A DNA stretch of 64,000 bases from the NCBI GenBank assembly GCA_949288785.1, contig CASELQ010000003.1, positions 62,001 through 126,000 of the forward strand, in the 5' to 3' direction. The notes below the pieces were generated by a model. That model searched no databases and was not told the origin of the DNA. It saw only the letters and a program-made list of their open reading frames with translations. The DNA comes from an uncultured Eubacteriales bacterium. GTDB lineage: Bacteria; Bacillota; Clostridia; Christensenellales; Borkfalkiaceae. Of the stretch, positions 40,938 through 50,626 are shown in pieces; positions within the stretch are counted from its first letter, which is position 1, and each line of letters opens with the position of its first letter. The translations under genes were made by a program, and so were the position numbers.

Positions 40938-42938
40938 ATGAGCAAAAAAGCCGTGAGAGGAATTTCCGTAAGCAACCCCGTGGAATATCGGGGAAATTAT
41001 CTTATGCTTGCGGCAGAACGCGCAATTAAATGCGGATATAATCACTTTCAGTTTATAGGTCCGATTCATGACCCGGTCAAAGGCAATATAGACGGAATGT
41101 TGCTTTATAAAAAATATTCCCGCTTTAACGCAAATAAGGACGAAACTTACATTGATAACACCCGTAAAATCATAAACAACGTAAGTAAAAAACTTTCCGG
41201 CGCTAAAATAAGGACATACGTATGGCACCATGAGCTGGAACTGCCTGAAAATTTCGGCGCCGAATATCCGGACGCGTTAAACGATTACGGCGATATTGAG
41301 ATCACGCATTATGCTGTTAAGGACTTTTTGGAAAACAAATTAAAGGACTTTTTCACTGATTATCCATATATAAACGGTATAATTCTCACCCTGCACGAAA
41401 CGCGTATTCCGCTTTTGAAATTAAAAAATCAGAAATTAAACCCGAATAAACGCGTAGAATACGTTACGAAAATATTGTACGATACGTGCGCGCTTTGCGG
41501 TAAAGAACTTATAGTAAGGCCGTTTGCCTCCATTGAAAAAGATTATATAATGATGATGCAGGCTTATGAGAACATATCGCACGACCTTACCGTTATGGAC
41601 AAGTGGACGCAGTTCGACTGGTCCCTTACCCTGCCGGATAACGCCTTTTTCAAACAAATAAAATACAATCCTCTGCTTGTTGAAACCGATATTTTCGGAG
41701 AGTTTTTCGGCAAGGGACAGTTGCCCCTTATGCTGGCAGACCATATAAAACACAAATTTGCTTATTGCGAAGAGTTTTCCCCGCTCGGATATGTTTCCCG
41801 CGTGGACCGCAGCGGATACGATTTTTTCGGGGACGTAAACGAAGTAAACTGCGTAATTATGGAAGCGCTTTTAAACGGCATCGATCCGGATGAGGCGGCA
41901 AAGGGTTTCTTTGAAGAAAAATATGCCGGCGCTGGGAAAAAAGTCTTTGATCTTATGCATAAAACCGAGCAACTGCAGAAAAAAATACTTTATCTCAACG
42001 GTTATTATTTTAACGAAATGAGCTCTTTCCCCTCGCTCAACCATTGCAAAAACCATTTTTACTTTGAAATAATGCGTGATAATTGTCATATCGCTTCCGA
42101 AGAATGGTTCATACCCGTAAACTGGCAGCGCGGTGAGGTTGCCGACCTCATAAAAGAAAAAGAAGAAGCCGTAACGCTTTGCCTTACCCTGCTAAAAAAA
42201 GCGGAATCGCTTGCGGAAGATATGAAAAAAGAGCCATTTTACACCCTCAAAACAAAGTTTGAAAATCTCTGTTACACGGCGGGACTTTGGCTGGCGCTTA
42301 CAAAGTTGTTACGCGCATATTCGGAATGCTGCGGCGGCGACGGACAGGAATTTTATACGCGCGTGCAAGAGTTGCTGAGCGCCAATTCAAAAGGCAAAGC
42401 GGCGCTCAAAGACAAATTTTACCCATTGATGCTGAGGTATGACCGCACATGCGACCCCGTAGAGAAATTTGCAGAGGAGATTACCGAAAGTTTCAAGGTC
42501 GAGGATACCGCCATAAAAAGTCTTAAAGAAGAAAACCTTAACGACTTTATCGTGTGCGGAGGCGGGCTGGAAGGACATTTGTTAAAAAAAGAGGTCAATT
42601 TCAGCGACACCTATATTTTGAACGGCGAACTTTGCCGGATTCCCGGCACAAATAAAGGCAAAGCGTGGAGTACGGTAAACGCGCACGGCTGGTTTGAGTA
42701 TAGCTTATCCCTCCGCCCCGAAAGAGAAAATGTGATTTTAATAGAAGCTTCGGGAAGCAACGGCAGCATAGATTTTGACCTGACCCTGCATAACGCCGTA
42801 TATAAAGTCCGGGAACACGCCGAAGGCAAAAAGGTATTTAGCTTTACCCTTCCCGAGAGTAAAGAAAAGACTGCATGCATAAGATTTGACAGAGTTTCCG
42901 TTAACACCCCGTTTATTTATACCATAAAGGTGCTGTGA
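40938..42938 (+). CDS. Uncharacterised TIM-barrel glycosidase-like protein, distantly GH67-like
   Basis: A 666-residue protein without a signal peptide or membrane segments. Residues 15-330 look like a glycosidase (beta/alpha) barrel (GIILTLHETRIPLL near 150; DKWTQFDWSLTLPDN near 220; the GYVSRVDRSGYDFFGDVNEVN region near 290) with an order reminiscent of GH67 alpha-glucuronidases. Residues 340-540 are mostly helical. Residues 545-666 resemble a beta-sandwich (WFEYSLSLRPERENVILIEASGSNGSIDFDLTLHN). Catalytic residues cannot be assigned. It stands alone with its own promoter beside an esterase. The GH67 link is my reading of the pattern and needs a profile search; the exact function is unknown. 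Confidence 0.55.
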   Translation: MSKKAVRGISVSNPVEYRGNYLMLAAERAIKCGYNHFQFIGPIHDPVKGNIDGMLLYKKYSRFNANKDETYIDNTRKIINNVSKKLSGAKIRTYVWHHELELPENFGAEYPDALNDYGDIEITHYAVKDFLENKLKDFFTDYPYINGIILTLHETRIPLLKLKNQKLNPNKRVEYVTKILYDTCALCGKELIVRPFASIEKDYIMMMQAYENISHDLTVMDKWTQFDWSLTLPDNAFFKQIKYNPLLVETDIFGEFFGKGQLPLMLADHIKHKFAYCEEFSPLGYVSRVDRSGYDFFGDVNEVNCVIMEALLNGIDPDEAAKGFFEEKYAGAGKKVFDLMHKTEQLQKKILYLNGYYFNEMSSFPSLNHCKNHFYFEIMRDNCHIASEEWFIPVNWQRGEVADLIKEKEEAVTLCLTLLKKAESLAEDMKKEPFYTLKTKFENLCYTAGLWLALTKLLRAYSECCGGDGQEFYTRVQELLSANSKGKAALKDKFYPLMLRYDRTCDPVEKFAEEITESFKVEDTAIKSLKEENLNDFIVCGGGLEGHLLKKEVNFSDTYILNGELCRIPGTNKGKAWSTVNAHGWFEYSLSLRPERENVILIEASGSNGSIDFDLTLHNAVYKVREHAEGKKVFSFTLPESKEKTACIRFDRVSVNTPFIYTIKVL

Positions 42939-43122
42939 TAAAGCAGTTTACGGCGGATGGCAAAATTTGCTGCCCGCCGATACTTTTAAATCCTATAAAT
43001 ATTATACAATATACTTAAATTTTATATAACTTATATTATACGGCAATATTTAATTATAAGTAATTGATTAAAAATATTAAATATGCTAAACTTTAAAAAA
43101 ATTAAGATTAAAGAAGGATTGT

Positions 43123-44034
43123 ATGAGCGAAACATATAAGAAAAAAGATATCGGCAAAAACATTCTAATATACTTATTCATGATAGTGCTCGGGTTTTTC
43201 TACGCCCTTAACTATCAGCTGTTCGTGGTTAAAAACGCTTTTGCGCCAAACGGAGTAAGCGGTATCGGAACCATGATAGAATATAAAACGGGGTTCAGCA
43301 ACGGCTTTTTTTTCCTGATAGTAAACATCCCGCTGTGCGTGCTGGCGTTTTTCGCTATAAACAAAGAGTTTGCGGCAAACACACTGCTTTTTTCGCTTGC
43401 ATATTCCGCCTCGCTCATATTGTTCCGATACGTGGATCTGTCAGCTTTTCAGTATGACGCGCAAGGAGTAGACACAATATTTCCGGCGCTTATCGCGGGT
43501 TCGGTGAGCGGATTTATTTACGGGCTTTCTTTCAGAAAGAATTCTTCTACCGGCGGCGGCGACATTATAGCCAAATACATAAGCGTAAAACGCCCTCAAT
43601 GGAATTTTTTCTGGATAAACTTTGCGCTAAACGCGGCAATTGCGGTTGCTTCTTATTTTGTTTATGCGGTGCCGGATGAAACGGGCGCTCTCGTATATAA
43701 TTATAAACCCGTATGCCTGTGTATGCTGTACTGTTTTCTATCCAGCCTTGTGGGCAACTCCATAATAAGGGGCTCTAAGTCCGCTCTGAAATTTACGGTT
43801 ATAACCTCTCATGCAGATGTAATCAAAGATGAAATTTTTAACAAATTAAAACACGGCGCAACATGTTTTAACGCCGTAGGCGCATACAGCAACTCCTCTA
43901 AACAGGCAATCGTATGCGTTATAAACAAGCGCCAGCAAGTGGATTTTGAAAATATTCTTAAAAAATACGATGATACTTTTACGTTTGTGGAAACGGTAAG
44001 CGAAACGATAGGCAATTTTACACATATAAAATAA
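43123..44034 (+). CDS. YitT family membrane protein (DUF161/DUF2179)
   Basis: A 303-residue membrane protein with about five or six transmembrane helices (residues 15-215) and a C-terminal soluble DUF2179 domain (about 220-300: SALKFTVITSHADVIKDEIFNKLKHGATCFNAVGAYS). FAPNGVSGIGTM and SSTGGGDIIAKYI are conserved family motifs. YitT proteins are widespread in Firmicutes with poorly defined, perhaps transport-related, roles. AGAAGGA precedes the ATG. Confidence 0.9.
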   Translation: MSETYKKKDIGKNILIYLFMIVLGFFYALNYQLFVVKNAFAPNGVSGIGTMIEYKTGFSNGFFFLIVNIPLCVLAFFAINKEFAANTLLFSLAYSASLILFRYVDLSAFQYDAQGVDTIFPALIAGSVSGFIYGLSFRKNSSTGGGDIIAKYISVKRPQWNFFWINFALNAAIAVASYFVYAVPDETGALVYNYKPVCLCMLYCFLSSLVGNSIIRGSKSALKFTVITSHADVIKDEIFNKLKHGATCFNAVGAYSNSSKQAIVCVINKRQQVDFENILKKYDDTFTFVETVSETIGNFTHIK

Positions 44035-44058
44035 ATACTTATTATTGAGAGTTCACAT

Positions 44059-44100
44059 AAACGTCCGGCCGAAAGACTTTTGTCTTTCGGCCGGACGTTT
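44059..44100. terminator. Strong bidirectional terminator
   Basis: A 19-bp perfect stem (44059-44077 with 44082-44100; core CGTCCGGCCGAAAGAC) closes a TTTT loop and ends in TTT. It separates converging yitT and the GH31 gene. Confidence 0.9.
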
Positions 44101-44147
44101 AAATCTGATAAACCCGTAATTTATCTGTTTATTAAAGGGCTTTTTTG

Positions 44148-46574
44148 CTATAAAGTTTCCGTCAGGCGCAATTTTATCCCTTCTGAAAGCGCGGCGGACG
44201 ATACTGCTTTTATATACTCGCCCACATTTTCCGCTCTGATAATATTATCGTATACTTCACTCTTAATCTTGTTGTCGCCTTCCGCCCCCGCAAGTATTTT
44301 TTCAGCCCTGTTTTTAAGCCGGTTTAACTTTGTCTGTTTCTCATACCTTACTTCCAGCAAATATTCGCTTCCCCCGTCCGATAAAAATTCGGCGGCGGCA
44401 CAGTTAAATGCGGGTATGTTTATCGGACTTTCCTTTCCGTCTTTATAAAACTTTATTTCGCCTTCCTCTATATCCGCAAACTTTACCGATATTTTTCTGT
44501 TTTCGGGGGTAACCATCTTTTCGCCGCGTATAGAAAGGCGTAATTTTAAAAGCACTTTGTTATCATTTTCCGCCTGCTCCAATACGAAATCGGAAAACCG
44601 TTCTTTTTTTATTTCTCCCTCAACTTCGTTCTCATATAATGTAAAACTACCGTTCCCGGAATAACAGAATACTTTAAGTTCATCGGGGTTTGAAATATCG
44701 TTCCCCTCGTCTCCGGAAAGGACTATGCAAGACCCCGCCGCGGCAAGCACAGGGATACTTTCAAGCGACCTGCAAAGCGTTCTCACCTCCCCGCCGGGGG
44801 CAATGTCATATATGTCCCCGGTAAATACGTCCGTCCATCTGCCGCCGGGTATCCAGGTCTTAACGCGGGCAAACCCGTCTTTTTCTGCCATGCGGGTTAT
44901 CGGAGATATCATAAAATTCCTTGCAAAAAAGTACTGGTTTTTGAATTTATACGCCTCTTTATAGTTCGGATAATAATAGTAAAGCGGTTCTATAAGGGGC
45001 TCGCCTGCCGTATGAGTTCTGTAAGCCGCCGAATACAACAGCGGAATCATTTTATGCCTTAATCTAAGCCACTTTTCGGCTATTGCCCCCACGCCTTTCA
45101 AATATGCCCAAGGTTCTTTGGTAACTGTCTTTTGATTGGTGTTATGCAAGCGGTTTATGGGACTGAGCACGCCGAACTGAATACTCCTTACGTACAGTTC
45201 GCCGTCAGTTATTCCGAACATGTGCCCGCCTATGTCATGGCTCCAATAAGTAAAGCCCACATTGCTTGCCGTAAGAGTAAAATACGGCAGAAAATCAAGG
45301 GTTTTCCAAGTTATGAAGGTATCGCCGGAAAAACCTATGGAATACCTGTGCGAACCTATCCCCGCATAGCGGGATAATAAGATCGGATCGGTATGATTTT
45401 TTGCATGATCGAGAAAATGATAATGGTTAAGCGCCCAAAGCGGATCCAACCCGTCTACGGCAGAAGAAGTACCCTGCTGCCAGTCCATCCACCAGAAATC
45501 AACGCCGTCCCGTTCATACGGCTTATGTATCACCGAAAAATAACCGTTTATAAAGCGGCTATCCGTTATATCGAATTGTATAACCTCTTCCGTTGCGGGG
45601 TCTTTTCCCGTTGCCCTTGCCATATCGGCATAACAGTCCTCAAACCACCGCACACCCTCGGCAGGATGGAGATTAAGCGTTACTTTAAGCCCGGCTTTAT
45701 GCAATTCTCTCAAAAACCTTTTATAGTCGGGAAAAAGGCGTTTGTTCCAAGTATACCCCGTCCAACCGTCCCCGCCCCCGTAAAAAGGAGTATTTTTGCC
45801 CCGTTCGGTTATTCTGAATTCCTCATCGAGCGTTTCGGAATAATGCCAGTCCATATCGACCGTGGCAACGGTAAAAGGTATCTTTTGCTCGGCAAAAGTA
45901 TTCATAAGCGCAAGATAACTTTTCTCGGTATAAACAAAATATCTGCTCCACCAGTTACCGAAGGCAAACCTCGGCACCATGGGCGGCGTTCCGGTTATCA
46001 TATAAAGCGCCCTTATCGCGTCCTTATACGCCGTGCCGAAAGCAAATATATACTCGTCCGTCCCGTCCCCGCGCTCCGCGGTAATCTCGCCGCTGTCCGC
46101 AAGAGTAAGTGAAGGAGCGTCGTCAAAAACGGCAACTCCCGTTTTCGAACATACCCCGGGTCCTAAAATTATCCGCTCGCCGGACTTTTTGTTTATATAA
46201 TCAAGATATTTTGTGTCTCCGTCGCAGAGATCCAGCGTTCTGTATGTGCCGCCCAAGTTGCCGGAATTGGAAATTTTAAGGCGTTTTCCGTTAATTTCAA
46301 CCCGGCATCTTTCCCGTTCGCCGTAAATAATAAGCTTACACGCCGATGTTTGTATAACGCAGCGCAACCTGTTTTTACACACCTCGAAGTTCTGTGCGGG
46401 CATATCCCTGAACCAAACGGTTTGCGTTGCGCCGTCTCTGAACTTTCTGTTTTCGCTACGTTCCATGCGGAAAAGCCTGTCAGAAAGCACGGTTACGCGA
46501 TAATTTCCCCAATATACCGTATTATTTTTTTCGGCAAGCGGTCGGGTTTTTGCTATAAGATGACCGTCCAGCAT
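44148..46574 (-). CDS. Glycoside hydrolase family 31 (alpha-glucosidase/alpha-xylosidase type)
   Basis: An 808-residue GH31 enzyme acting by retention on alpha-linked glycosides. The N-terminal beta-sandwich (residues 1-210) precedes the barrel (about 220-560). The nucleophile Asp lies in DFWWMDWQQG near residue 365, and the acid/base Asp in GFSGDTFITW near 427. VDMDWHYSETLDEEF near 250 is a typical barrel strand. C-terminal beta domains follow. No signal peptide is seen. GGAGGG precedes the ATG, and the gene starts 28 bp after ynbB, so it may be read from the miaB-mutSL operon. Substrate preference cannot be fixed. Confidence 0.88.
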   Translation of the reverse strand: MLDGHLIAKTRPLAEKNNTVYWGNYRVTVLSDRLFRMERSENRKFRDGATQTVWFRDMPAQNFEVCKNRLRCVIQTSACKLIIYGERERCRVEINGKRLKISNSGNLGGTYRTLDLCDGDTKYLDYINKKSGERIILGPGVCSKTGVAVFDDAPSLTLADSGEITAERGDGTDEYIFAFGTAYKDAIRALYMITGTPPMVPRFAFGNWWSRYFVYTEKSYLALMNTFAEQKIPFTVATVDMDWHYSETLDEEFRITERGKNTPFYGGGDGWTGYTWNKRLFPDYKRFLRELHKAGLKVTLNLHPAEGVRWFEDCYADMARATGKDPATEEVIQFDITDSRFINGYFSVIHKPYERDGVDFWWMDWQQGTSSAVDGLDPLWALNHYHFLDHAKNHTDPILLSRYAGIGSHRYSIGFSGDTFITWKTLDFLPYFTLTASNVGFTYWSHDIGGHMFGITDGELYVRSIQFGVLSPINRLHNTNQKTVTKEPWAYLKGVGAIAEKWLRLRHKMIPLLYSAAYRTHTAGEPLIEPLYYYYPNYKEAYKFKNQYFFARNFMISPITRMAEKDGFARVKTWIPGGRWTDVFTGDIYDIAPGGEVRTLCRSLESIPVLAAAGSCIVLSGDEGNDISNPDELKVFCYSGNGSFTLYENEVEGEIKKERFSDFVLEQAENDNKVLLKLRLSIRGEKMVTPENRKISVKFADIEEGEIKFYKDGKESPINIPAFNCAAAEFLSDGGSEYLLEVRYEKQTKLNRLKNRAEKILAGAEGDNKIKSEVYDNIIRAENVGEYIKAVSSAALSEGIKLRLTETL

Positions 46575-46602
46575 ATTTTCCCTCCTGTATCTATAAAAAA
46601 CT

Positions 46603-47808
46603 CTAAATTTTCATCGCCATGAGCGCAAGTTTGCAATGTTCGTATGTAAGCCCCCCCTGCATATAGGCTATATACGGCGGGCGTATGGGTGCGTCCGCCG
46701 AAAGTTCTATTGAAGAGCCCTGCACAAAACAGCCTGCCGCCATTATGACCTGATCTTCATACCCCGGCATATCCCAGGGCAGCACCTCCACAAAACTGTC
46801 TATCGGGGAATTTTCCTGAATGGTCTGATTAAAAGAAATCAGCTTATCCTTATCCCCGAATTTTACCGAAGTAATTATATCCTTCGGCAGTTCCCCTGCC
46901 GCGGGAGAAGTTTCATAGCCCGCCGCGCTAAGGACTGCCGCTGTGAGCATTGCGCCCTTTACCGCCTGCAAAACGGTGTGCGGAGCAATAAATAGCCCCT
47001 GGTAAAAATACTGATATCCCGCAAAATATGACCCAACTTCAGCCCCGATTGAAGGCGCCGTAAGCCTGTTAAACACTGCGTCCACATACTTTTTATCGCC
47101 GGCAATGTATCCGCCGGTAGGCGCAATGCCTCCGCCCGGATTTTTTATCATTGAACCCGCCATGAGATTTACGCCCACCTCCGTGGCTTCACGCTTTTCA
47201 ATAAATTCGCCGTAACAGTTATCGAGCATTATGCAGCCGCCAAAGCCCTGATTTCTTAAAAAAGATACAATTTCGGCAATATCGTCTATGGAGAGCGCCT
47301 CTCTCCACTCATACCCTCGGGAACGCTGTAAATATACCATGGCAGGTTTTTCCCGCTTTAATATATCGGCAATCTTTTCCTTATCGAATTTTCCGTTTTT
47401 AAGTCCAACTGATATAAACCTTATTCCGTAATCACTTAAAGAGCCGTTGTCCTTGCCGCGTATCACGTCGGTAAGAGTATCGTAAGGTTCGCCGGTAACG
47501 GAAAGCACGGCGTCGCCCGGGCGCAAAACACCGTACAGACAAAGCGATATGGCATGCGTACCCGAAACTATGAGCGGAGAACATATCGCCGCTTCCGCCC
47601 CGAAAATATCGGCAACAAGCCTGTTTAACACGTCTCTGCCCTCATCGCCGTATCCGTATCCCGTAGATCCCGAAAAATGCCTGAGCGCAACTTTGTTTTT
47701 CTTAAAAGCGTCCAGCACCTTTTTCTGATTATAAAGCGCCGTATCTTCGGCAATCTTGAATTGATCTTTTAACTGTTCTTCGCACCGCTCAATAAGTTTT
47801 ATATCCAT
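46603..47808 (-). CDS. ynbB: PLP-dependent YnbB/aluminium-resistance family protein
   Basis: A 401-residue Cys/Met-metabolism-fold PLP enzyme (Alum_res family, YnbB in Bacillus). HFSGSTGYGYGDEGRDVLN near residue 40 and the PLP-Lys segment AGSMIKNPGGGIAPTGGYIAG near residue 225 identify it. Database names (aluminium resistance, methionine gamma-lyase) are weakly founded; the true reaction is unknown, probably a C-S or related lyase. It overlaps miaA by 10 bp. hfq, often placed between miaA and ynbB in clostridia, is absent. Confidence 0.88.
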   Translation of the reverse strand: MDIKLIERCEEQLKDQFKIAEDTALYNQKKVLDAFKKNKVALRHFSGSTGYGYGDEGRDVLNRLVADIFGAEAAICSPLIVSGTHAISLCLYGVLRPGDAVLSVTGEPYDTLTDVIRGKDNGSLSDYGIRFISVGLKNGKFDKEKIADILKREKPAMVYLQRSRGYEWREALSIDDIAEIVSFLRNQGFGGCIMLDNCYGEFIEKREATEVGVNLMAGSMIKNPGGGIAPTGGYIAGDKKYVDAVFNRLTAPSIGAEVGSYFAGYQYFYQGLFIAPHTVLQAVKGAMLTAAVLSAAGYETSPAAGELPKDIITSVKFGDKDKLISFNQTIQENSPIDSFVEVLPWDMPGYEDQVIMAAGCFVQGSSIELSADAPIRPPYIAYMQGGLTYEHCKLALMAMKI

Positions 47809-48719
47809 TGCTTAACTATCCTTTTCGCATTTATTTCAGGAAGATCGGGCTGTAAAAAAACAAGCCCCGGCAGTTTCTTGAAAAAAGTTATCTGCCTTTT
47901 AGCGTAATGCCGAGTATTTAATTTTATAGCATCTGCCGCTTCTTCAAGCGTACATTTGCCCGTTAAATAAGCGTATGTTTCTTTATAGCCTATTCCCTGC
48001 ATACACTGATTTTTAGAAGTTACCCCCGCTTCAATAAGTTTTTTTACCTCCTCCACAAGGCCGCACGCAATCATCTTATCCACACGCTTATCTATCCTTT
48101 CGTACAGTTTCTCTCTCGGGTAATCTATGCAATAGGCACTGTAAGAAAAACGCGGGATAAGCTCGTCTGTAATATCAGATTTTTTTATGCCGTTTTCAAA
48201 TATTTCAAGAGCACGGATAACCCTCTTCACGTCGTTATGATGCAGCTTTTTTGCGGTTTCGGGGTCGCAGCGTTGCAAAATACCGTAAACGTATTCGTTC
48301 CCGAATATTTCGGCAAGCGATTTATACTTTTCACGTACAAGCGGGGCGCACTGCCCGTTTCCGTAGGAAAAATCATATAAAAGCGAGTTTATATAAAATC
48401 CGGTGCCGCCGCAAATCACCGGCACTTTGCCGCGGGATATAAGACTTTTAACAACGGGAAGTGCCGTTCTTTCGTAATCGCTTACAGTAAAAGAGGAAAA
48501 AAAATCGGCAACGTCTATCATATGATGGGTAACGCCGCGCATTTCTTCTTTTACGGGTTTTGCCGTTCCTATGTCAAGCCCCTTATAAATATACATGGAA
48601 TCGGCAGATATCACTTCAGAACCGAGCATTTTTGCACATTCTGCCGCAAGTTCGCTCTTACCGGAAGCGGTGGGCCCGCATATTATAAGGAGCTGACTTA
48701 AAGAATTCTCTTGAACCAT
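47799..48719 (-). CDS. miaA: tRNA dimethylallyltransferase
   Basis: Adds dimethylallyl to A37 of tRNAs reading UNN codons; MiaB then thiomethylates it. It has 306 residues: P-loop IICGPTASGKSELA, SADSMYIYKGLDIGTAKP and GGTGFYINSLLYD are all typical. The frame extends upstream to 48773, but ATG at 48719 gives the standard N-terminus, has GGAA upstream, and overlaps mutL by only 22 bp. It shares one operon with miaB, which acts on the same base. Confidence 0.93.
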   Translation of the reverse strand: MVQENSLSQLLIICGPTASGKSELAAECAKMLGSEVISADSMYIYKGLDIGTAKPVKEEMRGVTHHMIDVADFFSSFTVSDYERTALPVVKSLISRGKVPVICGGTGFYINSLLYDFSYGNGQCAPLVREKYKSLAEIFGNEYVYGILQRCDPETAKKLHHNDVKRVIRALEIFENGIKKSDITDELIPRFSYSAYCIDYPREKLYERIDKRVDKMIACGLVEEVKKLIEAGVTSKNQCMQGIGYKETYAYLTGKCTLEEAADAIKLNTRHYAKRQITFFKKLPGLVFLQPDLPEINAKRIVKQWI

Positions 48720-50608
48720 TTGTCTATTTCCGTTCTGGATATTTTTGCGGCGACAGGTCTTCCGTGCGGACATCTTAGTCCGATATCCCTTTCAAGAGCG
48801 GCAACAAGCGTACTTATTTCCTGCTCTTTAAGAGTGTCGCCCGATTTTATTGCCGCCTTACACGCCTTTTGCGCTATCTTATCTTTAAGCATGTCGTCGA
48901 GAGTTATAGCCTTTAACGAGTTGAGATCTGTCAATAAATCGCTAAAAAAATTACCGATATTCATATCCGCAATGACAGCCGGCAATGCAGATATCTTAAA
49001 GGAATTGACGCCGAAAGGAGCAATCTCTATACCCATTTCGTTCAGAGTCCTTTCCTTAACGGTAATAAATTCCGCCTCGGTGCCGTTCACATCGAGAATA
49101 TACGGCAAGAGCAATGGCTGCGTTATTATCTCGTTTTTTGAAAGTTCATCTTTGAACTTATCGAATAAAAGCCTTTCGTGGGCGGCGTGCTGGTCGGCAA
49201 AATAAACAAACTCCCCGTCGTCAAGTACAAGGTAGGTATTAAGCACCTGCCCTACATACCTTAAATTACGCTTTACGGAAAGGGTCTGCTGCTCAGGCGG
49301 TGTTTTTATAAAGCCTTCGGGTTCGGAAACTCTTTCCGCCCTTAATTTTTCAAGCCGTTCTATATACGCCTTGTTTTCGGCAAAAATATCGTTTGAGTTC
49401 TCACCGTTTGCTTTGCCTACCTCTTGTATCCTTTCAACACCGACAGACTTTGCCGAATTTACCACGCTGCCTTTTGCGGCGTCGCTAAGCGTAATACTCC
49501 CGGCGGTTTTCCTTACATTACCAAGCCTATTATGTGTGGCATAATTTATATTTAAATCTTTATCTTTTATCTGATTATTTTTGCCTTTATCCGCCGGACT
49601 TTCGGTAACTATATTCAAGGCTTCGCTTATGCCGTCTAACACCTTGGAAACCACCGAATAAATAGTTCCGTATACCACCTGATTATTGGCAAAACGCACG
49701 TCGGTTTTATTGGGATGCACGTTCACATCCACTGCCTCGGGCGGCATTTCGCATGAAAGCACATAAAAAGGATACTGCCTTTTCATCATATACGCCCCGT
49801 ACGCATTATGGATAGCGGCCGAAACGGTCTGATTGTTTATATATCTACCATTCAGAAAAAAGGTCTGATACGTCCTGTTAGGTTTAGTAAAATTCTGCTT
49901 ACCTATATACCCCGTTAACTTTATACCGTTCTTTTCGGTATCTATATAATAACAGTCGTTCAGCACGGCCCCGTAAACGCAAGTCATTGCGGCGGCAAGC
50001 CCGTCCCCGAAAGACTGGCTTATAACTTTCCCGTCTGCAACATATTTAAATGATACATCAGGGTTTCCCAATATAAATCTTGCCATAACGGCGCCTATCT
50101 CGCTTTCTTCGCTCTTGGCGGTTTTTAAAAACTTTTCTCTTGCGGGCGTGTTGAAAAAAAGATTCTGCACCGTTACTTCCGTACCGTTTGAAAAGCCGCA
50201 TACTTCGGTATTTCCTATTACGCCGCCCTCCGCATGTATCTTTGCCGCCGTATCGCACAATGGTGATTTGGATACGATCGTAACCCTGGCAACGGACGCT
50301 ATACTTGCAAGAGCCTCTCCCCTGAAACCGAGCGACAAGATATTATCCAGATCCGACAGTTTACTTATTTTACTTGTTGCGTGCGGCATCAATGCCTTTT
50401 TGAGTTCGCTTTTTTCTATTCCGCTCCCGTCGTCCGTTACTCTTATGAGCGATTTTCCGCCGTCCTCAATTTCCACGGTAATATTTTTTGCGCCGGCGTC
50501 CAATGCGTTTTCCACGGTTTCTTTCACAACCGAAAAAGGCCTTTCCACCACTTCGCCTGCCGCTATCCTGTTGTATATCGTGCTGCTTAAAATATTAATC
50601 TTACTCAT
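48698..50608 (-). CDS. mutL: DNA mismatch repair protein MutL
   Basis: A GHKL ATPase that links MutS to strand removal. It has 636 residues: ENALDAGAKNITVE, DDGSGI, HATSKI and GFRGEALASIASVA form the ATP site within the first 100 residues. A middle linker (about 335-440) is poorly conserved. The C-terminal domain has the endonuclease motif DQHAAHE near residue 470, with Asp in place of the usual final Glu (RLLFD), and CPHGRP near 616, so nicking activity is likely. AAAGGA precedes the ATG. Confidence 0.95.
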   Translation of the reverse strand: MSKINILSSTIYNRIAAGEVVERPFSVVKETVENALDAGAKNITVEIEDGGKSLIRVTDDGSGIEKSELKKALMPHATSKISKLSDLDNILSLGFRGEALASIASVARVTIVSKSPLCDTAAKIHAEGGVIGNTEVCGFSNGTEVTVQNLFFNTPAREKFLKTAKSEESEIGAVMARFILGNPDVSFKYVADGKVISQSFGDGLAAAMTCVYGAVLNDCYYIDTEKNGIKLTGYIGKQNFTKPNRTYQTFFLNGRYINNQTVSAAIHNAYGAYMMKRQYPFYVLSCEMPPEAVDVNVHPNKTDVRFANNQVVYGTIYSVVSKVLDGISEALNIVTESPADKGKNNQIKDKDLNINYATHNRLGNVRKTAGSITLSDAAKGSVVNSAKSVGVERIQEVGKANGENSNDIFAENKAYIERLEKLRAERVSEPEGFIKTPPEQQTLSVKRNLRYVGQVLNTYLVLDDGEFVYFADQHAAHERLLFDKFKDELSKNEIITQPLLLPYILDVNGTEAEFITVKERTLNEMGIEIAPFGVNSFKISALPAVIADMNIGNFFSDLLTDLNSLKAITLDDMLKDKIAQKACKAAIKSGDTLKEQEISTLVAALERDIGLRCPHGRPVAAKISRTEIDKWFKRIL

Positions 50609-50626
50609 TATTATCCTTTAAGATTG

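Noticed and set aside
42951..42980. Possible terminator after the GH67-like gene (CGGCGG...CCGCCG).
   Set aside because: The stem is interrupted by several mismatches and lacks a T-run; too weak to call.
45393..46112. 239-codon open frame antisense to the GH31 gene.
   Set aside because: The opposite strand encodes a clear GH31 barrel; this frame has no ribosome binding site or family likeness.
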